Below are positions 17,736-26,300 of a stretch of 64,000 bases of DNA, one piece after another. The notes under the pieces are model-generated. The model ran no database searches and had not been told where the DNA came from. It worked only from the letters and a program-made list of their open reading frames with translations. Position 1 is the first letter of the stretch, and each line of letters starts with the position of its first letter. Source of the stretch: Paenibacillus sp. FJAT-29882 (lineage in GTDB: Bacteria; Bacillota; Bacilli; Bacillales; DSM-1321); the NCBI RefSeq assembly GCF_001510645.1, contig NZ_LMVB01000004.1, positions 115,427-179,426 of the forward strand, given 5' to 3'. Position numbers and translations under genes: made by a program.

Positions 17736-17990
17736 TTTATTAGTACCGTATTCAACATATACAAAAACAAAAGAAAATAAAGAAACAGACTCGTGCTTTA
17801 GGAGAAGAAATTTGAGTAATTTTATTGTTATACAAGGACAAACTTAGCCTTGTGAATATTAAAATTAATATAAATTACTTTTTAAAAGTGATAAATTCAC
17901 TTTATTATAATATATATGTATTAAATATTGCTAAGAATGTATAATATATATGTGTATATAAGTGAAAAAAACACTTTAGGAGGAAATGTT

Positions 17991-19328
17991 ATGTTGGTTA
18001 ATTTTAGAGTTGGAAATTATTTATCTTATGATCAATTATCATTATTTTCAATGGTAACAGGTAAACCAAGGAAACACCCTAAACATGTTATGAAATTCAA
18101 AGACGTTTCAATATTAAAATTCGCAGGTTTGTATGGAGCCAATGCATCAGGTAAATCAAATTTAGTTAAAGCAATAAAGTTTTCAAAGAATGTAATAACT
18201 AAGGGTATACCCGATACCATTACTTTTGATAAATACTGCAAAGTAAAAAATGTAAATAGAGATAATGATTCAAACTTTGAATATGAGTTAGTAATTGATG
18301 ATTATGTGTATGTTTATGGATTTTCAATTAATTTATTTGAAAAAAAAGTTACAAAAGAATGGCTTTATTCGCTTGCTGATAATGTAGAAGTAGAACTTTT
18401 CACAAGAGAACTAAATGGTAATGAAAATTATTTTAAACCTAATTATGAAGCTTTAAGCTTAGACCAAAATGATCGCACAAGACTTGAAATATATATAGAA
18501 GATTTTAAAAATGTTCACGATACGTTACTAATTAGAGAACTGAATAAAAATAAACCCAACTTAATTTCAAATGGAAAAGCCTCGATTTTGAATAAACTTT
18601 TTTACTGGTTTTCTGAAATACTGGAAGTAATATCTCCTGATGAGTCACCTAGTGAAACAGGTTTAACTTATTTACGGAGAGATAATGGTTTAGGATTAGT
18701 TCAATTTTTAGATGAATTTGGTACAGGGATACAAGAAATTTGTACTCAAGAAGTCCATGAAAAGGACCTATATAAAGAAATTCCATCAATGATTGTAAAA
18801 AATATATTGGAAAACATTGTTGAAGAATCAAATAATGATGGTAATAATCATGCATTATTAAGAACTCCACAAAACATATATGAGATAAACCGTTTAGATA
18901 AAGAAATTCAAATAAAAAATATTACCTTTAAACATGCTACAGATCAAGTGACGTATACTTTAGGGGAAGAGTCTGATGGAACAGTAAGGTTAGTTGAGTT
19001 ATATGATATTTTAGCCAATGAATCAGAAAAAATATACGTGGTAGATGAAATAGATAGAAGTTTACATCCTAACTTGACTCATAATTTTATTAAATCTTAT
19101 TTAAATAAAAAAAATAATGGTCAGCTAATTGTTACTACACACGAAGATCGACTTTTAGATTTAGATATTCTTAGAAGAGATGAAATCTGGTTTGTTGAGA
19201 AACAAGAAAATGGAACCTCTGAATTATATTCGCTTGAAAAATTCAAAGAACGCTTCGATAGAGATATTTTACGTGCTTATTTAGACGGCCGATATGGCAG
19301 TATTCCAAAGTTTAAATTTTTCAATTAA
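17991..19328 (+). CDS. RloA/AbiLi-like AAA ATPase (AAA_15/OLD-like)
   Basis: 445 residues starting MLVNFRVGNYLSYDQLSLFS, the usual opening of ABC-type AAA ATPases found in phage-exclusion modules. The ATG follows TTTAGGAGGAAATGTT. Walker A GANASGKSN is at 49-57. A signature-like EESDGTVRLVELYDIL, Walker B IYVVDEIDRSLHP and the switch histidine in LIVTTHEDRLL follow in the last 120 residues. The partner RloB gene starts 31 bases downstream. Together they match the RloA/RloB (AbiL-like) abortive infection pair. An upstream in-frame codon at 17928 is less likely because it lacks a ribosome site. Confidence 0.82.
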   Translation: MLVNFRVGNYLSYDQLSLFSMVTGKPRKHPKHVMKFKDVSILKFAGLYGANASGKSNLVKAIKFSKNVITKGIPDTITFDKYCKVKNVNRDNDSNFEYELVIDDYVYVYGFSINLFEKKVTKEWLYSLADNVEVELFTRELNGNENYFKPNYEALSLDQNDRTRLEIYIEDFKNVHDTLLIRELNKNKPNLISNGKASILNKLFYWFSEILEVISPDESPSETGLTYLRRDNGLGLVQFLDEFGTGIQEICTQEVHEKDLYKEIPSMIVKNILENIVEESNNDGNNHALLRTPQNIYEINRLDKEIQIKNITFKHATDQVTYTLGEESDGTVRLVELYDILANESEKIYVVDEIDRSLHPNLTHNFIKSYLNKKNNGQLIVTTHEDRLLDLDILRRDEIWFVEKQENGTSELYSLEKFKERFDRDILRAYLDGRYGSIPKFKFFN

Positions 19329-19359
19329 AGCAGCATTCATAATAATGGAGTTGATAATA

Positions 19360-20226
19360 TTGTCATATAGACTTTCCAATCAAATGCCAAATCAAGTTCG
19401 ACAAGAAGAAAAGCCCGAGGAAGGGAAAAGAAAGTTCTTTTTTGTAGTTGAAGGTGAAAAAACCGAATGCATCTATGTAAGAGGAATTGCTAACCACGCT
19501 AATAAAAATGCTTTATTAGATGTAATACTATTAGAAAGAATGAAAAGCTCAGAATCAAATCAATATAAGATTACATCTACAATAAAAAATTATATAGAGA
19601 AAACTGAAAAATTATCTGAACAACAAATAATTGAATTAAATGATTTAATGCTTGACTTTGAAGAGGAAACTGTTGACGAAATATCTGTAATAAATAAAAT
19701 CGCCGAGATAATTGGTGATGATATAAACTTCTTCTTAGAGGAACGTACAAATAATGTAATTGATCAATTAAAAGCTCTTGAGAAACTTATTACATACGAA
19801 AAAGGTCACGATAAGATTTGTTTAATTTTAGATAGAGATTATAGAAGCTTTACAGCATCACAATATGATGAAGTCCTAACCATCTGCCAGCAATCCGATT
19901 TCATTTTAGGCATTAGTAATCCCAATTTTGAATTTTATCTGTTTCTACATATAAATGATGCTAGTAAAATTGATAAAGAAACTATAATTAGAAATCCTAA
20001 AATGACTAAAGGTAAAAATAGTATCAAATATACTGAACGCTTATTAAAAGATGAATTAAAATGTTTTGACGAAAAGTATAGTAAAAATAAATTTAATGTA
20101 GATTTTTTTATTTCAAATTTCGATAAATTTTTAAAAAATATTGAAAACTTTTCTCAAGATAATAATGTTTTGAAAGATGAAATAGGTAGTTCGGTACATC
20201 ATATAATTAAACAAGTTATTCAATAA
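19360..20226 (+). CDS. RloB/AbiLii-like protein (TOPRIM-type nuclease fold)
   Basis: 288 residues from a TTG preceded by GGAG. The N-terminus RKFFFVVEGEKTE supplies the acidic residue of a TOPRIM-like core. KICLILDRDYRSF supplies the Asp-x-Asp, and ISNPNFEFYLFLHI is the NPxFE motif typical of RloB. The protein pairs with the upstream ATPase in the same operon. In AbiL-type systems the ATPase is thought to sense infection and the RloB partner to act as effector; that role is from the family, not visible here. The lengths of both proteins are normal. Confidence 0.8.
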   Translation: MSYRLSNQMPNQVRQEEKPEEGKRKFFFVVEGEKTECIYVRGIANHANKNALLDVILLERMKSSESNQYKITSTIKNYIEKTEKLSEQQIIELNDLMLDFEEETVDEISVINKIAEIIGDDINFFLEERTNNVIDQLKALEKLITYEKGHDKICLILDRDYRSFTASQYDEVLTICQQSDFILGISNPNFEFYLFLHINDASKIDKETIIRNPKMTKGKNSIKYTERLLKDELKCFDEKYSKNKFNVDFFISNFDKFLKNIENFSQDNNVLKDEIGSSVHHIIKQVIQ

Positions 20227-20565
20227 ATCTAAAAAAATTACAGACAAATTATTCTAACTACATTATTACTAATCTTATTTGAAAGCATATGCTATTCCTG
20301 TATGTATTATCTACTAAGCGAACATTGAAAGGGAGAATTCGATTCGTATATAAATTTGAGTAGGTCCATGTCTGTAGAATAGTTTTTTAGTTAAGTTTAC
20401 ATAATACGCCTTATCGGAATTTGCAAAAACCTAATCTTAGCAATAATGACAGGAATATAACTACCTATTCTCTAGCATTACAAGTGACAGACATACCGAA
20501 CGTATGTTATGTTTATGTTGTCACTACTACATACTATTTAAGATAAAAGGACGAGGTGTTTGACG
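20227..20565. other. Intergenic region upstream of the HU gene
   Basis: 339 bases with no supportable gene. It contains a candidate LexA/DinR box at 20497-20508 and presumably the HU promoter. No terminator of clear strength was seen after the RloB gene. Confidence 0.5.
20497..20508. promoter_or_regulatory. Candidate LexA (DinR) box
   Basis: CGAACGTATGTT fits the Gram-positive LexA/DinR core CGAACRNRYGTT at every position. It lies 57 bases before the HU start codon. The flanking bases also make a small inverted repeat (ACATAC...GTATGT). A chance match is possible. Confidence 0.45.
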
Positions 20566-20838
20566 ATGAACAAAACGGATCTAGTGAATGCTGTGGCAAC
20601 ACAAGCAGAACTAACAAAAGAAGACGCTAAAAAAGCAGTGGATGCATGGATTGGAACAATCTCTACTACGCTTGCTAAAGAAGAAAAAATCCAATTAGTT
20701 GGATTTGGCACATTTGAAGTGCGCGACCGAGCAGCTCGAACGGGTAGAAACCCACAAACAGGACAAGAAATACAAATTGCTGCTTCTAAAGTTCCTGCTT
20801 TTAAACCAGGTAAAGAATTAAAAGAAGCTGTTAAATAA
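20566..20838 (+). CDS. hup: HU-family DNA-binding protein
   Basis: A 90-residue histone-like protein of exactly the usual length. It starts [20 protein letters not shown], has the glycine turn [19 protein letters not shown] leading into the DNA-binding arm, and ends [16 protein letters not shown] dimers bend and compact DNA and assist replication and recombination. ATG 20566 is chosen; a TTG two codons upstream is less usual. It stands alone, with a strong terminator at 20865. An element-borne copy would add to the chromosomal HU. The upstream region carries a LexA-like box. Confidence 0.95.
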   Translation: MNKTDLVNAVATQAELTKEDAKKAVDAWIGTISTTLAKEEKIQLVGFGTFEVRDRAARTGRNPQTGQEIQIAASKVPAFKPGKELKEAVK

Positions 20839-20864
20839 TATTATAATTTATTAAACATAGTGTG

Positions 20865-20902
20865 AAAATACTCTGGGGATGCGTTACTCTCCAGAGTATT
20901 TT
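20865..20902 (+). terminator. Rho-independent terminator of the HU gene
   Basis: AAAATACTCTGG pairs with CCAGAGTATTTT across a 14-base loop, 27 bases after the HU stop. Confidence 0.85.
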
Positions 20903-21397
20903 CTATTTAACCATGTGAATTTGAACATAGCTTGATTGTTTGTAGATTGTATCCTGCAGGCATAGATAATTCAATCATAGACTGTCTTGTGTGATGAACG
21001 GGCAGGCATGAGGGCTACACATAATGGGCCAAATGCACAACGTATGCAAATATTTAAAACCACCTATTAATTTAATTAGTAGGTGGTTTTTACAATTTTT
21101 AAGGAAAAATTAACAGTGATATTATCTCTCATATATCTGACATATTTCTTTGAATCTAAGGAATGGGTATTGCTATTAAATAAACAGACCTACGTAAGAC
21201 TTTAATCGACAGCGTTTTCATTTATTATACATTATAATACTAATTTGATAGATAGATGACCAAAAAAACAATAAAATCGATTTATTCAGCGTTATTTTTA
21301 TAATGAATAAATAATTACTGGATAAATTCCCCGTAATAAAAGCAATATGTCAATTTATTAAGTAATAGATTCAGTAAAGTTTGGCGGAGGGATATGA
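20903..21397. other. Intergenic region before the sigma-factor gene
   Basis: About 495 bases. One perfect hairpin terminator at 21058-21093 lies in it, without an obvious gene in front. The 200 bases before 21398 are AT-rich and should hold the sigma-factor promoter. No gene was recognised. Confidence 0.5.
21058..21093 (+). terminator. Orphan hairpin terminator
   Basis: AAACCACCTATTAAT pairs with ATTAGTAGGTGGTTT (one G-T pair) with a two-base gap, followed by TTTAC. It may end transcription of an unseen small RNA or serve as second terminator for HU. Confidence 0.65.
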
Positions 21398-22048
21398 GTG
21401 AATGTAAAATTCAAGGTAAATCAAAGTGTTGGAAATTATGCTAATTTAGAAGATAAAGTATTGGTAAAGATGGCTCATAGTGGTGATAGCGAATCGCTAG
21501 CATTTTTAATTAATAAATACCAGAACTTCGTTCAGATGAAAACACGTCCATACTTTCTAATTGGTGCAGATAAAGAGGATCTAGTTCAAGAGGGAATGAT
21601 TGGTCTATATAAAGCTATTCGTGACTTTAAAGAAGACATGATGACCTCTTTTAAAGCTTTTGCTGATCTTTGTATCACAAGACAAATTATAACGGCGATC
21701 AAAATGGCTAATCGTCAAAAGCATGGTCCTTTAAACGCTTATATATCACTGGACAAGCCACTTTATGATGATGAATCAAACTATACTCTCATGGATATGA
21801 TTTCTGAACAAGGAATAACGAATCCGGAAGTATTAATTATAAACCAAGAAAACTTTGATGATATAGATCAAAAAATATCCAAATTACTTAGTAATTTGGA
21901 AAAAAGAACGTTGGACCTTTATATGAGAGGACATACATATGTAGAAATTTCTGAAGAATTGAACACACATGTAAAGTCGATTGATAATGCTCTCCAGCGA
22001 GTGAAAAGAAAACTTGAACAGATACTAATGGTAAAAACCTCAATCTAA
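21398..22048 (+). CDS. SigH (Spo0H)-like sigma factor paralogue
   Basis: 216 residues, the length of Bacillus SigH, and similar along its whole length: YFLIGADKEDLVQEGMIGLY is region 2.2, IRDFKEDMMTSFKAFADLCI and ITRQIITAI cover regions 2.3-2.4, SLDKPLYDDESN the linker, and YVEISEELNTHVKSIDNALQ the region 4.2 helix-turn-helix. SigH directs RNA polymerase to early-sporulation and competence promoters. The GTG start follows GGCGGAGG by seven bases. Chromosomal SigH would be encoded elsewhere, so this copy may retarget polymerase to element genes or alter host sporulation. It is not an ECF factor. Confidence 0.88.
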   Translation: MNVKFKVNQSVGNYANLEDKVLVKMAHSGDSESLAFLINKYQNFVQMKTRPYFLIGADKEDLVQEGMIGLYKAIRDFKEDMMTSFKAFADLCITRQIITAIKMANRQKHGPLNAYISLDKPLYDDESNYTLMDMISEQGITNPEVLIINQENFDDIDQKISKLLSNLEKRTLDLYMRGHTYVEISEELNTHVKSIDNALQRVKRKLEQILMVKTSI

Positions 22049-22213
22049 AAGCTTTTTTTTAATTTAAAAGAAAGGTTATTTTCGTAAAGATTGTTGCTTA
22101 TTTGAACAAATAAGGAATAATTTACTTTTTATTGTATTCTTAGTTACACAACGTTCCAAAATATTAATTTTAAGCATTCTCTTTATACGAATTTAAACCT
22201 TTCTCATAGCAAA

Positions 22214-22435
22214 ATGGATTTAGTTACTCTAGGAGGGGGTCGCTTTATAGATACAGACCTTGGAGATGACAAAGAACCACTCTCTTTTGAAAGATGTGAC
22301 CTACCAGGGACTAAAATTAGTAACAGTAACATAAGAAACCTACAAATTATGAATAGTGACATAACAGAAATGACAATAGATAATATTCCAGTAGAAAAAC
22401 TACTTGAAATGTATTACCAAGAGTTAAAAAAGTAA
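22214..22435 (+). CDS. Short pentapeptide-repeat-like protein, probably truncated
   Basis: 73 residues from an ATG without a ribosome site. The middle (CDLPGTKISNSNIRNLQIMN) has the five-residue periodicity of pentapeptide-repeat proteins, and the end (EKLLEMYYQELKK) resembles their C-terminal helix. Full-length relatives are usually longer at the N-terminus, so this may be the 3' remainder of a gene. Function unknown. Confidence 0.45.
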   Translation: MDLVTLGGGRFIDTDLGDDKEPLSFERCDLPGTKISNSNIRNLQIMNSDITEMTIDNIPVEKLLEMYYQELKK

Positions 22436-22550
22436 ATATTACTTTACAGAGTACAGTCGCCTTCATTGGAATGACTGTTTTTCTATACCTCATGCAAAAA
22501 TATCACCGTAATACGATTTGAGTTTTGGCAAGCATTGAGTAACATCTGAT

Positions 22551-23142
22551 TTATTTGTTCTTTTTCCACCAATTTCTTACTTTGCTGAAGTTAATGGTTT
22601 CGTGCTTCAATTCATTAATAAAAAGAGCAAACTTCTTGTAGTTCGTGGCAGTATCCGTGCATAGCAAAGAAGACGGGTTGATATAGCTACCGATAACCGC
22701 GTCAATTTCTTCCGCTCGAACTTGACCAGTTCCATCTTTTTGAGCGATGACTTGACCATTGCGGTCCCGAGCAACCACAACAGCTATTTTAAGATTGCTA
22801 ATCCCTCTCTTTTTATCTTTCATTCCTCGTTTCTTGGGCTTCCTACCCAAAGTTTTCCGTCCTTTTAGAGACTTTTTAAAAAAGGTCTTGTCACTCTCGA
22901 CAACCCCTTTTAACATTTGAAATCCCATTGAAGCAAAAGCAAAAAGAATTTAATGTCGCCAGTAAAGTGCGGTGGCGATGTGGAATTTAGACGTTTTGCG
23001 AGTATATCCCTCGACCATAATTTGAATATATTTCGACCACATACTAAGGTAGCGGGAACATGAAATGGGAGTGTTTAATAGGTCGTTGAAAGACTTGCCG
23101 CCTTGTTTCACCCTCACACTCTCATAATGGATGCAGCCTAAC
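22551..23142 (-). pseudogene. IS1595/ISXO2-type transposase relic
   Basis: Read on the minus strand, GKSFNDLLNTPISCSRYLSM, SKFHIATALYWRH, an in-frame stop, then MGFQMLKGVVESDKTFF and KGRKTLGRKPKKRG form the zinc-ribbon-to-DDE layout of ISXO2-like transposases. The line GFQMLKGVVESDKTFF holds the first catalytic acidic residues. A stop codon interrupts the helix region at about 22950 and the C-terminal part is lost. No terminal inverted repeats were identified. Confidence 0.8.
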
Positions 23143-23309
23143 TCTTCTTTAAAACTAATAATTATGTCCTTAATAATATTATAAGTTAATATTTATAACC
23201 ATAATTTACCGATACATTATATTTGAAAAGTCATAGTAAAAAATGTGCTAGGAAGGTATAATTTCCCCTGGGATAGCAAAATAAAACATATTCCAGAGAG
23301 GATAGTAAT

Positions 23310-26300
23310 ATGAGAAACAAGACATTATTTAAAAAGTGGCTTATCTGTTCAATTGTGTTTGCATTAACAGTTGCATATATTCCATTTTCCAATTTCGTTG
23401 TTCATGCTGAAAAGAAAGTTCAGCAATCAGATGAAACTAGTAAATTAAGAGATGGTAAAAGAGAGGAATTAAAGGAGTTAAGAACTGAAAATTCAAAAAC
23501 CTTTGTTAGTGAAGATGGGACGTACACTTCTGAGATTGCTCAAGAAGCCATCCACTTTAAGAACGAAAAAGATGAGTGGGAAGAAATAGACAATACACTC
23601 ACTGAAAGCCCAGATAAGAAAACCTATGAAAACAAGGCAAATGAATTTTCCATTAATGTAAATAAATCGTTTAATAAAGAAGGGCACAATGTTAGTGTAC
23701 AAGATGGTGACAAGGTGATTGATCTTGGGTTAGAACCGATCAACGAAGGTAATAAGAAGACGGCACTTCGTTCATTTGCACCTGAAACTCCTTCAGAAGG
23801 GGTTGTAAAGGAAGAATCGATTACATATCCCAACGTATTTAGTGACATAGATATCCGTTATTCCATTGGATCAGATCGAATTAAAGAAGATATTGTTTAT
23901 AAGGAAAAACCTACAAGCGGATTCCCAGACAAATTCACATACAAAATGAATTTGGAGGGGCTTGATGCAATAAAAGAAAATGACATGATCTTTTTAATCG
24001 ACCCACAGAGCAAAGAAAAATTGTATTATGTAGACGCTCCTTATATGTATGATTCTTATATTCCTGAAGGATTTAACGTGACGGAAGGGTTTACCTCTAC
24101 TCCAGAAGAAGCAGTATCGTACGACATCAAATTAGATATTGAAAAAGTAAACGATCAGGTATTTTTACAAGTAATTCCGAATAAAGAATGGTTAGAAAGT
24201 GATGATCGAATTTTTCCCATCACGATTGATCCTACGATTGTAAGACTTCAATCGAAACCATATGCAATTGACACGAATATCCGTAGCGCTCTGCCAACTA
24301 CAACTGGTGGTAATGATTCAGAATTAGGAACAGGGAAATCTTCAGACAATATAATCCGTAGTTTAATAAAGTTTGATCTTTCATCTATTCCTACTGCATC
24401 AATTATTCTTTCTTCAAGTTTAAATCTTTGGTATACATCGACTAATAATAACGCCCCGATTGATGTCGGAATGTATAAAGTGACGAAAGATTGGGCGGAG
24501 AATGAAGCATCATGGACATATGCAAAACGTATTCCCTCAAATACACCATGGGCTTCTAGTGGTGGAGACTATGTAACAAGTAATAAATTAGCTACTGTAA
24601 CAGGGATCGGTGCCCCAACTACAATCGATAATGATATGAAAAAGTGGAATATTCCGATTCATGTTGTGCAAGAATGGTTAACATATCCTGCGCTTAATTA
24701 TGGTGTACTATTAAAAAGCGAAAATGAAGCTCTAGGATATTACAAGAAATATGCAAGTAGTGAGCAAGTAATCGCTGCTAAATATAAACCACTGCTGACT
24801 GTAACATATAAAGCGAATGCTAGATTAGGATTAGAGGAATATTGGGCATATGATTCTCATCCATTAGTTGGCGGAACAAGTTATACAAATTTAACGACGA
24901 GTAATAACGTTATTCAATATGAAGATTTTACAGTTCTAGGTCGTGCAAATTCAGGCTTAACTTTTACAAGGACCTATAATAGTAAAAATTTAGAAAAATC
25001 AGCATTAGGATATGGATGGACTTTTACAGGCAATGAGAAAATCTATCTGAATATCAGAAATACGGCTAACATTTTGAATTATCAAGATGAAGACGGTACA
25101 GATCACGAGTTTACGTATGATGGGCCAACAGCTACTTATTATGCTCCTGCAGGCAGATACGAGACCATAAAGAAAACTGGTACTGATACGTATACAATGT
25201 ATGATACGTATGGAAATCAAACCATCTTTAAAATACTTGAAACCTCAAGTGATACGGATGTAAAAGTTGCGTATATTCAGACACAGATTGATAGAAACAA
25301 TAATACAGTCCATTATGAATATAATACCAAAAATCAGTTGCAATATATAAAAACGGATTTAGGCAAAGAATTAAATAAATTTATCGAATTGAAGTACAAC
25401 ACCAAAGACCTTCTATCCGAAGTTAATTACGATAATGATAAAGTCATCACGTTCACGTATACATCAGATGATTATTTAGAATACGTAGATATATTAAAAG
25501 ATAAAAGTGGAGAAACGTCACGAACTACTTTCAAATACAAAGATCAATTAGTCTCGACAATAATTGATCCGAAATCAAGAAAAACAGATTACACATATAA
25601 TAATGGAGATCTAGTTAAAGTCCAGGAACCTCAAACGGACAGCGAAACCGATTCACCAGATCGTCCAGGAACTAGCTATACTTTGAATAGAGCAGAAAAA
25701 AAAGCAACTGTAACAGATGCTGAAGGAAATACACCTACTTTTTATTCAAATGATAATTATGTCATTGAGCAAATTGTCGACCCTTCAGGTGAAATAGAAG
25801 AAGTTACATTAGATGCTAATTACAATGTACTTTCTAGGTATGAATACGATAAGAATAACAATAAAGTCATCAAAGAATCTTATAAATATGATTCATTAGG
25901 GAACTTACTAGAAACAGTAGATGCAGAAGGTAACAAGAACAGCTACACATATACAACATTCAGTAATATAAGCAGTGAAACAGATTCCAATGGGAAAGTC
26001 ACCAATTATCAGTATGATGCAAAAGGAAATGTAACAAAGATTGAAATTGATGATAATAACGCTACAAAACAAAAACTAACTACAACCTATGAATATGACA
26101 CGTATGGAGAACTAGTAAGCATAACAAATCCTGATAGTACCAAAGAAACTTTTGATAATGATTATGCTGGTGGAATAAAAAATGAACAGCTTACTGATGC
26201 TCATAGCAATATTAGCACGTCAAAAAGTGACTTAAACGGAAATCTAATCGAATTTTCAGATGGAAAAAAACAAAAAACAAAATATGCTTATAACTTAAAA

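Noticed and set aside
17671-17848. Alternative frame (NDIEETRQKRAFVEKLML) at the end of the DUF6037-like gene as its true C-terminus
   Set aside because: The first frame continues with a family-like end (KRSIENSNKAQSLSPKLYE) and already gives the expected total length.
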